A program made the position numbers and the translations under genes. A DNA stretch of 64,000 bases. It comes from JAWKOK01 sp963698255. GTDB lineage: Bacteria; Chloroflexota; Anaerolineae; Caldilineales; Caldilineaceae. The DNA lies in NCBI GenBank assembly GCA_963698255.1, contig CAVOQD010000015.1:186001-250000 (forward strand). The letters are read 5' to 3'. Shown here in pieces: positions 17,931 through 28,059 of the stretch. Below the pieces are notes generated by a model. That model ran no database searches. It was given only the letters and a program-made list of their open reading frames with translations, and was not told the origin of the DNA. Each line of letters starts with the position of its first letter. The first letter of the stretch is position 1.

Positions 17931-18276
17931 AGTTTGGTACCTTTCGTTGAGTCGTGCCGATGTCGAAGTGCAGTACAATAAGATCGACGGACAATGGCCG
18001 CGATGAGAAGATCTCACCACGTTGTCCCCCCACGTTGTTGCTGTCCGTGTTGCTGTCCGTCAAGAATGAAAGTAGCGCTGCAGTATAATAATCGCACAGA
18101 ATTGCAGTCTAGCGCAACTCGTGTTTTTTTGCACGCATGTTTTGCCTGTTCCACGGGTCGAAAATCCACAGGTAACCGGCTCGGAACGTGCGACGAGTAT
18201 GCTTTGACCACAGGGAACATGGGGGCCTTGGTCTTCCTGTCGGGCTCTCTTGTGAATCATCGTCGATCCTGGGTGT
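17931..18276. other. intergenic region, no gene recognised
   Basis: Contains short imperfect repeats (CCACGTTG, TGCTGTCCGTGTTGCTGTCCG) but nothing that codes. The element at 18277 begins at its right end. Confidence 0.4.
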
Positions 18277-18423
18277 CTAGCGGGCTGTCGGACAGAAAGC
18301 CGATAGGACACGGATCACGCTGCTCTGACTGATTGTCGCGGAGAAATCGAGAGAAACCCGCCTTTATCCGCCAAGATCCGCGTTGTCCGCGTCCCATTTT
18401 CTGTTACTCCGACAGGCTGCTAG
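18277..18423. repeat. CTAG-ended MITE-like element
   Basis: 147 bp bounded by inverted ends: CTAGCGGGCTGTCGGACAGA on the left, and on the right the complement of CTAGCAGCCTGTCGGAGTAA followed by CAGAAA. The inside has ATAGGACACGGATCACGCTG and an inner imperfect palindrome of CGCGGA/TCCGCG words. A divergent copy is at 4794-4926. It lies directly upstream of the histidine kinase and may contribute to its 5' region. Confidence 0.65.
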
Positions 18424-18472
18424 AGTCGCAGCGGCAGGCCAAACGAGGCGTGGGAGAGGAGGTTGCCCACTT

Positions 18473-20221
18473 ATGCGCTCCTCGATACGACAGTTCTTAA
18501 GACCGCCGGTCTTTGCCGACGAGGACAAGAACCGCACAGCGCATCTGCTCAATGTGATGTTGCTGTCGATCCTTGTCGGCGCCACGATCTATGCGTTGCT
18601 GTTGCCGCGTCTTGAACCCGACAGATTGCACCGCCTTCTACTCGTGGGGAGCGTGGCGCCCCTGGTGCTGTTATTGCGCTACATGATGGTCAATGGCCAC
18701 GTTCGCCTGGCGGCAACGCTGCTCGTTTGCAGCATGTGGTGCATAGTCACCCTTTCAATTGTGACTTCCGGCGGCGTCTATTCGGTGTCGGCCAATGTCT
18801 ATGTCGTTTTCATTCTGGCTGCGGCATTGCTGCTCGGCGGAAAGTATGGCATCGGTTTCGCTGTAGCTAGTATAGCCTCCGGCTCTCTGGTGCTCTGGGC
18901 CGGCGCAAATGGTCTCATTGTTCGGAGTTTTCTCCTGTCGCCTGCTCTATTCTGGCTTGTCCAATCGCTTATTTTTGTCACAGTGGCCGTGCTCCTCTAT
19001 CTGGATACGGGCAGTCTCGACCAGATCATGCGCCGTATGCGCAGAAATGAACAGATGTTGTCCAAGCGCAATCAGGAGCTTCAACGGTACGCCGGGAAGA
19101 TTGAACGGCGTGAGGCCGATCTTCAAGCCTCTGAAGAGCAGTATCGCATTCTTTCTGAGCTAATCTCTGATTATGCCTATGCCCTGGACATCGATGTCGA
19201 TGGGGGAATGACGCTGGCCTGGATCACCGATGCGTTCACCCGGATCACCGGATTTGACCCGAGCACCTTCCATTCTCTGGATGGATGGATGACGTTCATC
19301 TTCGCCGAAGACATTCCGGTGGTTGAAAACTGGGCCGCTGTTTCGCTTACGGGGAAGGAACATACCTGCGACTATCGAGTCAGAGTCCGCAGCGGCGAGA
19401 TTCGTTGGTTGCGCAGCTATAGCCGTCCTATTTGGAATCCCGATCATGATCGTGTCGTGCGTATCTACGGTGCGGTGCAGGATATTTCTGAGCAGAGAGC
19501 GGGTGAAGAAGAACAGCGCCGTCTACTCACCGAAATTTCGTGGCAGCGAGAGGAACTTCGTGCGCTCAATCGCCGGCTGGCCGAAACACAGGAACTAGAA
19601 CGCAAACACCTGGTCCAGGAATTGCACGATCAGACGGGACAAAACCTGACGGCTATCGCGCTCAATCTGAACATCGTGAAGGCGCAGATCTCCGGACTCT
19701 CCTTGCCGGGGGAGACCGACCAACCGGTACGCAAGCGCATCGACGACACCATCTCACTGGTTCGGCAGACCACGGTCCAGATCCGCTCCGTCATGGCGGA
19801 TCTGCGCCCGCCTGTGCTCGATGACTACGGGTTGAAGGCTGCGCTGGACTGGTATGCGACCCAAGTTCATGAACGCACAGGACTGACAATCCACGTCACC
19901 CATGCCACGGACATTCCCAGATTGCCGGCGCCCATCGAAAACGCGCTCTTCCGCATCGCACAGGAGGCGGTCACCAACGTGGTCAAACATGCCGATGCCG
20001 CCCAGGTGTCGGTAAACCTGGCCGTCATCAACGACGCCATTTCCTTGACTGTCTGGGACGATGGTCGAGGTTTTTCGCCGGACGAGATCGACATTTCTCA
20101 AGCACGTACGGGCTGGGGCATGCTGAGCATGCAGCAGCGGGCCGAGGCCGTCGATGGCCGCTTCGAAGTCCGCACCCAAGACGGCGAGGGAACGTTAATT
20201 GTTGTTGAGGTGCCGCTATGA
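18473..20221 (+). CDS. membrane sensor histidine kinase with PAS domain (NarX/DegS type)
   Basis: 582 residues from the ATG at 18473, which follows a purine-rich ribosome site GGAGAGGAGG. Residues about 20-190 make six membrane segments, then a coiled coil (about 190-240), a PAS domain (about 240-370, ending RIYGAVQDISEQRAG), a HisKA_3 dimerisation helix with the phospho-accepting His near residue 385 (HLVQELHDQTGQNLTAIALN), and a HATPase_c domain (ALFRIAQEAVTNVVKHADA and WDDGRGFSPDE). It phosphorylates the NarL-type regulator whose gene overlaps its last four bases. The signal is unknown; the membrane part resembles no sensor I can name. Confidence 0.92.
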   Translation: MRSSIRQFLRPPVFADEDKNRTAHLLNVMLLSILVGATIYALLLPRLEPDRLHRLLLVGSVAPLVLLLRYMMVNGHVRLAATLLVCSMWCIVTLSIVTSGGVYSVSANVYVVFILAAALLLGGKYGIGFAVASIASGSLVLWAGANGLIVRSFLLSPALFWLVQSLIFVTVAVLLYLDTGSLDQIMRRMRRNEQMLSKRNQELQRYAGKIERREADLQASEEQYRILSELISDYAYALDIDVDGGMTLAWITDAFTRITGFDPSTFHSLDGWMTFIFAEDIPVVENWAAVSLTGKEHTCDYRVRVRSGEIRWLRSYSRPIWNPDHDRVVRIYGAVQDISEQRAGEEEQRRLLTEISWQREELRALNRRLAETQELERKHLVQELHDQTGQNLTAIALNLNIVKAQISGLSLPGETDQPVRKRIDDTISLVRQTTVQIRSVMADLRPPVLDDYGLKAALDWYATQVHERTGLTIHVTHATDIPRLPAPIENALFRIAQEAVTNVVKHADAAQVSVNLAVINDAISLTVWDDGRGFSPDEIDISQARTGWGMLSMQQRAEAVDGRFEVRTQDGEGTLIVVEVPL

Positions 20222-20871
20222 CGATTCGGGTTTTTCTGGCCGACGATCACGGCGTGGTCCGTGAAGGATTGCGCCTGCTGTTGGAATCTCAACAGGACAT
20301 TGCCGTGGTGGGCGAATCGGCCAATGGGCTTGAGGCCGTTCGCGATGTGCTTCGCCTGCGCCCGGACGTGGTGGTGTTGGACATCGCGATGCCCGATCTC
20401 AGTGGAATTGAGGCGGCGCGCCAGATCCACATCGAACTGCCGGCATGTCGCTCGATCATGCTCTCCATGCATGTGTCCAATGAACACATCTATCGGGCAT
20501 TGGAGGCCGGCGCACGCGGATATGTCGTCAAGGAATCAGCCGGCGAGGAACTGATCCAGGCCATTCGCTCCGTGTTCGCCGGCGAGCGCCATCTAAGTCC
20601 GCGCATCTCCGAAGAACTGATTGCCGACTACCTGCAGCAACGTTCCGGCATGGGCGATGACGATCCGCTGGCGGAACTCTCGGTTCGCGAGCGAGAGATA
20701 TTGCCATTGGTTGCTGAAGGGCGCTCCAGTGTGGAGATCGGCGAGTTGCTCGCACTTTCACCCAAGACGGTTGAAACGTACCGCAGCCGTATGATGCAGA
20801 AACTGAACATGTCGAACCTGGCCGAGCTGGTCAAATTCGCCATTCGACACGACCTGGTCTCGTTGGAATAG
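20218..20871 (+). CDS. NarL/FixJ-family response regulator
   Basis: 217 residues. Receiver with phospho-acceptor Asp55 (VVVLDIAMPDLSGIEAARQI) and the conserved Lys in GYVVKESAGEEL, followed by a LuxR-type HTH (LSVREREILPLVAEGRSS, then LSPKTVETYRSRMMQKLNM). The ATG overlaps the kinase stop (ATGA), so the pair is translationally coupled and certainly works together. Target genes are unknown. Confidence 0.95.
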   Translation: MTIRVFLADDHGVVREGLRLLLESQQDIAVVGESANGLEAVRDVLRLRPDVVVLDIAMPDLSGIEAARQIHIELPACRSIMLSMHVSNEHIYRALEAGARGYVVKESAGEELIQAIRSVFAGERHLSPRISEELIADYLQQRSGMGDDDPLAELSVREREILPLVAEGRSSVEIGELLALSPKTVETYRSRMMQKLNMSNLAELVKFAIRHDLVSLE

Positions 20872-21228
20872 TATTTTGTCGACGTTCCGGTTCTTGTCCG
20901 TGATCCACCACGACCGCTGTCAGACTTCCCCGCTAGCCTATTGTATCGGCCCGATTGTAGACTAACAGATGCACGCTCTCGCGTCTTTTTTGACATACGC
21001 ATTTTCTTTTGCATTGCGTCCTTCTCGTCGATTGGCCCAGTTGCGATGAACTTTGGTAACCGTCCGCAAATAACCTCTCGGAGGTTCAAACCGCCAAGTT
21101 TTGCGGACAACGACTTAGTCATGATTGGTTCGATTGAGGTGGTTGCAGGGCGGAAAGGAGACAGCAGCTTCAGGATCTCTGGTGGCGTCGAAAATTCAAT
21201 ATCCCCGTAGAAAGTTGATGGATTGCAG
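20872..21228. other. intergenic region, no gene recognised
   Basis: 357 bases without a convincing gene. A minus-strand frame covers it and runs into the regulator gene, but it has no family resemblance and poor codon use. Confidence 0.4.
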
Positions 21229-21645
21229 ATGGACATTCGGGTGTTTCTTGTCGATGATCATGCAGCGATACGCAGAGCGCTACATGATCTGTTGGAAGCC
21301 GAGGTGAATCTGACAGTTGTCGGCGAGACCGGCAACGGGTTTGACGTTGTCAAACAAACAGCGCAGATTCGCCCCGATGTCGTCGTATTGGATGTCTCGA
21401 TGCCGGGAATCACCGATGTCGAGATGGCGCAGCAGATCAGTCAAGTGTCTCCGGAAACCCAGGTCATTCTTCTGTCGATGCACCTCTCGCGTGAACATGC
21501 GCTTCAGGCGTTGCGTGCCGGCGCCAATGGCTATGTGTTGAAGGAATCTGCCGGCGCCGAAATTGTGAATGCCATTCGCACCGTGCTCGATGGCAGCGTC
21601 TATCTCAGCCCAGAGGTAACGCAGCTCGTCGGCGAATATGCCTAG
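21229..21645 (+). CDS. receiver-only response regulator (NarL-type, lacking the HTH)
   Basis: 138 residues from ATG 21229 (a TTG two codons earlier is also possible). The receiver is complete: VDDHAAIRRALHDLL, phospho-acceptor Asp55 in VVVLDVSMPGITDVEMAQQI, and Lys in GYVLKESAGAEIV. It is closely related to the receiver at 20218, but a stop follows SPEVTQLVGEYA, exactly where the linker and LuxR HTH would begin. No HTH is found downstream in any frame. It may be a single-domain regulator, a phosphate sink for the upstream kinase, or a truncated duplicate. Confidence 0.85.
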   Translation: MDIRVFLVDDHAAIRRALHDLLEAEVNLTVVGETGNGFDVVKQTAQIRPDVVVLDVSMPGITDVEMAQQISQVSPETQVILLSMHLSREHALQALRAGANGYVLKESAGAEIVNAIRTVLDGSVYLSPEVTQLVGEYA

Positions 21646-21836
21646 TCGCTGTCCAGCAATACGTTCTAGTGACGGCTTCAGACGTCTGGACCGTTAAAGC
21701 GGTTACTACGAGCGAAATCGCTAGGCTAATTTTGGACAGTGACCTAGATAGAGGCATCAATGCGCCCGGTTGGTTAATCGTAGGGCAGGCGTGGGTGGCA
21801 ACCTTGGGTAGGTATACCCCGAAACGAGGTGCTTTG

Positions 21837-22703
21837 ATGCCGTACCTACGACTTTACCTGCTGGGCCCGCCGGCGATCTACTGTGGCGATGAAGCGATCA
21901 ATGTGCCGCGTCGCCAGGCTCGCGCATTGCTCTTTCGACTGGGTGTTCGCATGCAGCCAGTGCCGCGGGAACATCTCTGTTTTCTCTTCTGGCCCAATCA
22001 ATCTGAGATCCGGGCACGTCGCAACCTGACCCATCTCTTGACCCACCTGCGGCGAGCACTGCCCGACCATGAAGACCTGATCACCGGCGATGATCAGGTT
22101 GCGCTCAATTCCGAGTTGGTTTGGTCGGACACTTCGACGGTCGAACGTCGGATCGCTGCCTACGGACGGGAGCCGAGTAGCTATGGACTGGAACGGGTTA
22201 CGCTGCTCTTTCACGGGCTCTTCATGGCCGGTTTTTCTCTGCCCGACGCTTCCGAGTTCGAAAGTTGGCTGACGTTGGAGCGGTGCATCTGGGAACGTTA
22301 CTATTTGCGTGCGCTGGAACTTCTGGTCGAAAGTCATGTAGCCGACGGACTGTATGGCCAGGCCATCGGCTATGCCCAACGGTATCTGGCCATGAATCAC
22401 CTGGACGAGGAGATGCACTGTCGCCTGATGGAACTCTATGCTGTGACCGGCAACCGCGCGGCGGCTCTCCAACAATATCGAGTGTGCGCCGATGCGTTAG
22501 GCCGTGAACTGGGCATCTCGCCACTGCGGGAGACCAAGGCGCTCTACCTTTCGATCATGCAAGGTGAACTGTCCATGACGACCAAACTTCAGCCCCGTTC
22601 ACAGTTGACGCTGATTCCTGAAGGTCATGTCTATCCGCTCAATACACTGTCAGACAGTGTTGAAGCTTCTGCTGCTACGCCGGCCATGGCCTACGCAGCC
22701 TAA
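21837..22703 (+). CDS. BTAD-domain (SARP-like) regulator without ATPase
   Basis: 288 residues starting MPYLRLYLLGPPAIYCG at 21837. The first 100 residues are a SARP winged helix, followed by the BTAD (VTLLFHGLFMAGFSLPDASE, then YAQRYLAMNHLDEEMHCRLM and ALGRELGISPLRETKALYLS). No NB-ARC or TPR part follows; a 40-residue low-complexity tail ends it. Its start is 191 bases after the receiver-only gene. BTAD-only proteins bind DNA direct repeats and activate nearby genes; the MFS exporter 360 bases downstream is a possible target, by inference only. Confidence 0.87.
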   Translation: MPYLRLYLLGPPAIYCGDEAINVPRRQARALLFRLGVRMQPVPREHLCFLFWPNQSEIRARRNLTHLLTHLRRALPDHEDLITGDDQVALNSELVWSDTSTVERRIAAYGREPSSYGLERVTLLFHGLFMAGFSLPDASEFESWLTLERCIWERYYLRALELLVESHVADGLYGQAIGYAQRYLAMNHLDEEMHCRLMELYAVTGNRAAALQQYRVCADALGRELGISPLRETKALYLSIMQGELSMTTKLQPRSQLTLIPEGHVYPLNTLSDSVEASAATPAMAYAA

Positions 22704-22866
22704 TCTGGAAACGATTATCAGTAGTTCACGTTTTGTTGTATTGAGCGGGTCAATGCAGCCATTCTCAGTCGAGTTGAATGCCGGCGAAGAATCTCGCTCT
22801 TCCGAAAATCGTGCACGACTGGTTATGCAAGCACATGTGAGTGGGTGTGGGAACCTGCTGGACGAA

Positions 22867-22904
22867 ACTGCCCGACGGCAATCCGCCGTCGGGCAGTATT
22901 TTGT
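22867..22904 (+). terminator. intrinsic terminator after the BTAD gene
   Basis: 13-bp perfect stem ACTGCCCGACGGC/GCCGTCGGGCAGT with a five-base loop, followed by ATTTTG. The T-run is short but the stem is strong. It lies in the 362-base gap before the MFS gene, which otherwise shows nothing. Confidence 0.75.
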
Positions 22905-23065
22905 CTATGGAGCGCCATCCCCTATGATGGCCGGGGATTGTGGCCACGCATCTCCGGGATATCATAGGCTTATCCTTACCTACAAACCGGTGAGATGATG
23001 TGTGGATGTGTGGCTAACGGCTGCGTCTGGAATACGCGGTGTGGCGGGCATAACGAAGCAAATAT

Positions 23066-24310
23066 ATGAAGAGACAGAACGCCTACACCGTCTACCTGAT
23101 CATCCGCACAGCGTCCGCCTTCTTGATGACGACCGCCTTCGCGACCAGCGCCATCTATCGTTTCCAGATGGCCCAGCTTTCGCCGCTGCAACTGGTGCTT
23201 GTGGGCACAACCCTGGAACTTTCCGTCTTTCTTTTCGAAATACCCACTGGCATCGTCGCCGACCTGCGTAGCAGGCGTGTATCCGTCTTGATCGGCTACG
23301 CCATGATCGGCGCAGGCCTCTTCCTGGAGGGGAGTTTCGTCTTCTTTGCGACCATTTTGCTGGCACAGGTGATCTGGGGTGTGGGCTACACCTTCACCAG
23401 CGGCGCCATGGACGCATGGCTGGCCGATGAGTTGGGCGAGGAGCGGCTGTCGCAGACCTATCTGCGCGCCACCCAGTTTTCTCAGATAGCATCCTTTGCA
23501 GGCATCTTTGTGGGCACGGCGCTGGCCGGCATACGGCTGAACATCCCCTTCCTCGTAGGCGGGCTTGGGCTTGTGCTGTTGGCCGGTTATCTCTATCTGT
23601 TCATGCCCGAGAATCGCTTCACCCCCACGCCGCGCGGCGAGCGCAACACCTGGCAATCCATGGTGTTCACATTTCGCAGCGGCATGTCGGCCATTCGAGA
23701 GCGACCGCTGCTGATCACAATCTTGGGCATCGCCCTGATCGGCGGCTTGGCCAGCGAAGGGTTGGATCGGCTCTGGGAAGCGCATTTGCTTGATAACTAC
23801 GAGATTCCCCTGCTCGGCAATCTGAAGCCGATCTATTGGTTTGCGCTGATCAACGCCACAGCCATGCTGCTGACCCTCGTTGTCACTGAGATCATCCGCC
23901 GTCGCAACGACGATCTGGCCCATCGCAAGGCGATCCTGATCTTGATCGTGCTCAACAGCGTCATGGTTGCCGGGCTATTTGTCTTCGGTCTGGCCAACAC
24001 GTGGTCCGTGGCTGTGCTGGCCTATATCACATTGAATGTGGCTAGAAACACGTCCTCACCGGTCTTCTCGGCCTGGGTCAACCGCGGCATTGATTCCAAA
24101 GTGCGGGCCACCGTACTCTCGACCATCGGCCAGATGGATGCAATCGGCCAGGTGGTGGGCGGACCGCCCATTGGTGCGCTGGCCACGCGCTACGGATTGC
24201 GGGCGGCCATGGTCGCTGTTGGCCTGCTCTACACACCCGCACTGGCGCTGTATGGTCGCTCTCTGGGCCAGGATGGTTCCTCGCAGTCCGTCGACATCGC
24301 AGACAATTGA
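23066..24310 (+). CDS. major facilitator superfamily exporter
   Basis: 414 residues with about twelve membrane segments. The loop after helix 2 reads FEIPTGIVADLRSRRVSVLI, a variant of the MFS motif A, and the second half has SPVFSAWVNRGIDSKVRATV. The family is that of drug/metabolite efflux MFS proteins often annotated tetracycline- or macrolide-resistance-like. The substrate is unknown. It stands alone, after the regulator cluster. Confidence 0.88.
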   Translation: MKRQNAYTVYLIIRTASAFLMTTAFATSAIYRFQMAQLSPLQLVLVGTTLELSVFLFEIPTGIVADLRSRRVSVLIGYAMIGAGLFLEGSFVFFATILLAQVIWGVGYTFTSGAMDAWLADELGEERLSQTYLRATQFSQIASFAGIFVGTALAGIRLNIPFLVGGLGLVLLAGYLYLFMPENRFTPTPRGERNTWQSMVFTFRSGMSAIRERPLLITILGIALIGGLASEGLDRLWEAHLLDNYEIPLLGNLKPIYWFALINATAMLLTLVVTEIIRRRNDDLAHRKAILILIVLNSVMVAGLFVFGLANTWSVAVLAYITLNVARNTSSPVFSAWVNRGIDSKVRATVLSTIGQMDAIGQVVGGPPIGALATRYGLRAAMVAVGLLYTPALALYGRSLGQDGSSQSVDIADN

Positions 24311-24430
24311 GGACTCTACTGCAAAAGCGCTCATTCTATACGGGGCCATCGGGTGAGCCCACAAGCTCACATGAGCCTCTGCTTCTCATAGCCGCCTTGA
24401 TCGGCGAAACGTCCGGACTTTTTCGATCTT

Positions 24431-24439
24431 TGCTATAAT
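24431..24439 (+). promoter_or_regulatory. extended -10 promoter element for the MacB-like operon
   Basis: TGCTATAAT: a perfect TATAAT (24434-24439) with the TGn extension, 97 bases before the ATPase start. No good -35 is seen, which is normal for extended -10 promoters. A repeat-end motif GGACTCTACTGCAAAAGC lies at 24311. Confidence 0.6.
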
Positions 24440-24535
24440 GGCTCTGGACGCGACCTATTACCCGTTTTAGCGTATAGTATCATGGCAGCCTCGCAACAAC
24501 AGCGTACAACTTGGATAGATGTTCGGGAGACGTGA

Positions 24536-25410
<875 letters not shown>

Positions 25411-25414
<4 letters not shown>

Positions 25415-27903
25415 CAACGATGGCTAGCCCACGCTTTGCACTGCCGGTGAGCCCAAGGTGGCGCAAGGTTGTGCGCGACCTCTCTCACAACAAGACCCGC
25501 ACGCTGCTGGTTGTCCTCTCTATCGCCATCGGCGTCTTCGCCGTCGGCATGATCATGCACACGGCCATTCTGGTCATTCAGCAGGTCGAGCAGGACATGG
25601 CGCTGGCCCGCTCCGCCCACGCCACGGTCTACGCCGAGGATCTGGACGACGACATGCTGCTGGCCATCCGCAACATCGACGGCGTGGTCGATGCCGACGG
25701 ACGCAGTTCGATCACGCTGCGTGTGCGCATCGACCGCGGGACGGGCGGTGAGTCGGGCGACGAGGAGTGGAACGCGCTGACTGTGCGCACCTTCCCCGAC
25801 ATGGAGGCCATCGAGATCGATCGTGTGGTCCCCGTCTACACCTTTGCCGCCGATGAATCGGTCGGCGCTGAGCGCGGAACCTGGCCGCCCGATGAGCACG
25901 AGATCAGCCTGGAGCGCTCCTCCTTTCTGATGCCTGGCATGGTGCCGGCCGGTCTACAGGTGGGCGATACCATCACTGTCGAGACCCAGGAGGGCAAGCG
26001 GAAAGAATTGCGCCTGGCCGGCCTGACCCACGATCTCAACTCGATCCCGGCCACCTTTCAGGGCAACGCCATCGGCTACGTCAACCTCGATACCTTCGAG
26101 TGGATGGGCGGCGAGCGCACCTACGATCAGGTCAACATCGTCACCGACGCCGATGCCACCGACACGGATGCCATCTTCGCCATCGTCACCGAGGTCGAGC
26201 GCAAGATCGAACGCAGCGGGCGCGATGTCTACGCCAAGGTCGTGGCCGAGCCGGGCAAGACCCCGCGCGACACGATCCTTCAGGCCATCATCGGGCTGAT
26301 GTTCCCTCTGGGCGCGATGTCGTTGCTGCTCAGCGGCTTTCTGGTCGTCAATACCGTCAACGCGCTCATGAGCCAGCATGTGCGCCAGATCGGCATCATG
26401 AAGGCCATCGGCGCGCGCAACGGCCAGATCATCGCCATGTACATGGTTTTGGTGGCCATCTTCGGCGTGCTGGCGTTGTTGATTGCCGTGCCCTTGGCCG
26501 CCTTCGCCACCACGCAGACGGCCGGTCTGCTGGCCGGTTTTCTGAATGTCACCTTCCCGCCCTACAGCCTGCCCTGGGAAGTGCTGCTGGTTGAACTGGT
26601 CATCGGCCTGGTGGTGCCGCTGATCGCCGCGCTCTATCCCGTCATCAAGGGCACGCGCATCAGCGTGCACGACGCGCTCAGCGAATACGGCGTGGGGCAA
26701 GGCCACTTTGGCCGTTCGTTTCTGGATCGGGTGCTGGGGCGCATTCACCTCTTTTCGCGGCCGGTGCTGCTGTCGTTGCGCAACACCTTTCGCCGCCGAG
26801 GACGGTTGGCGCTCACCCTCTTCACGTTGATCTTGGGCGGGGCCATCTTCATCTCCGTGACCAATGTACGCACTTCGTTGACGCAGACCCTCGACGATGC
26901 CCTGCAATACTGGCAGTACGACGTCACCGTCTCGTTTGCGCGCAGCTATCGACTGGAGCAGATCGAGCAGATCGCGCGCAACGTGCCCGGCGTGGCCGAG
27001 GTCGAAAGTTGGGATTTCTCTGCCGTGCGGCGTCAGCGACCCGACGGCAGCGAGAGCGACAACATCTTCATCGGCGCGCTGCCGGCCGACACCAAGATGC
27101 TCTCGCCGACGCTGATTTCCGGGCGCTGGCTGTTGCCCGAGGACGAAAACGCCATCGTCCTCGGCCAGGATGTGCTCAAGACCGAGTCCGATCTGGCCGT
27201 CGGCGACACGTTTATCTTCAAGATCGACGGCCGGGAGACCGAATGGCAGGTGGTGGGCATCGCACGCATTGTCGCCGGCGGCAACATCGCCTATGTCAAC
27301 TATCCCTACTACACGCGCATCGCCCACACGGTCGACCGCGCCAGCCAGATCCAGCTCGTCACCGATCCGCATGATGCTGCTTCAACCGAGGCCATCAGCA
27401 AAGCGCTGGAGGAGGCCTACGACGCGGCCGGCATGCAGGTGACCAGCACCCAGACCATCTCGCGGCTGCGCGAACAGAACGAGTTTTACTTTCAGATCAT
27501 CGTGATGCTTCTGCTGGTGATGGCTGTGCTGATCGCCGCGGTCGGCGCGCTCGGCCTGGCCGGCACCATGAGCATCAACGTGCTGGAGCGCACGCGCGAG
27601 ATCGGCGTCATGCGTGCCATCGGCGCGTCAAATCGAGCGGTCCGCAACATCGTGATGATCGAGGGCGTCCTCATCGGCCTGCTGAGTTGGATTGTCGGCG
27701 CATTGCTGGCCATTCCCCTGGCCCGCCTCATGAGCGACGGCGTCGGCCAGGCCTTTTTCCAGATGCCGCTCAGCCATGTCTTCGCCTACGACAGTATCTT
27801 TCTCTGGCTCGGGATCGTCGTTGTGTTGTCGGTTCTGGCGAGCATCCTGCCCGCCCGCAACGCCTCAAAGCTCACCGTGCGTGAGACGCTGGCGTATGAG
27901 TAG
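25411..27903 (+). CDS. FtsX/MacB-type ABC exporter permease (two FtsX domains)
   Basis: 830 residues in one intact frame from GTG 25411, which overlaps the ATPase stop, or ATG 25420. It has an N-terminal membrane anchor (TLLVVLSIAIGVFAVGMIMH), a large extracytoplasmic domain to about residue 285, a three-helix FtsX module (about 290-410), another anchor (LALTLFTLILGGAIFISVTN, about residue 470), a second outer domain, and a final FtsX module (about 690-830; TREIGVMRAIGASNRAVRN). This duplicated arrangement is the DUF214/MacB group that exports lipoproteins, peptides or drugs by a mechanical pull. Together with the ATPase before it and the HlyD-type adaptor after it, it forms a complete tripartite-like exporter. 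Confidence 0.92.
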
Positions 27904-27935
27904 CTGTGGTTTTGTAGCTATCCATCGATACGCAA

Positions 27936-28032
27936 GATAGACCGCGGATTCGGCGAATTAGGCGGATAAAACCGGATTTGTTCGGATCTAATCCGCGGAA
28001 ATCAGCCGCATCCGCAAAATCCGCGGTCTATC
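27936..28032. repeat. CCGCGGAT-family hairpin
   Basis: The outermost 15 bp, GATAGACCGCGGATT/AATCCGCGGTCTATC, pair perfectly; inside, words such as GGCGGAT, CCGGAT, TTCGGATCTAATCCGCGGAA pair imperfectly. A closely similar copy is at 50142-50236, a variant at 58695-58799 and a solo arm at 3384-3421. It sits between permease and adaptor genes. Confidence 0.85.
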
Positions 28033-28059
28033 TATTTCTCTGGTGTGGAGTTTGACCGA

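Noticed and set aside
20628..21236. 202-codon minus-strand frame
   Set aside because: It overlaps the HTH of an intact response regulator and has no family resemblance; its middle is Ser/Arg-rich, typical of chance frames.
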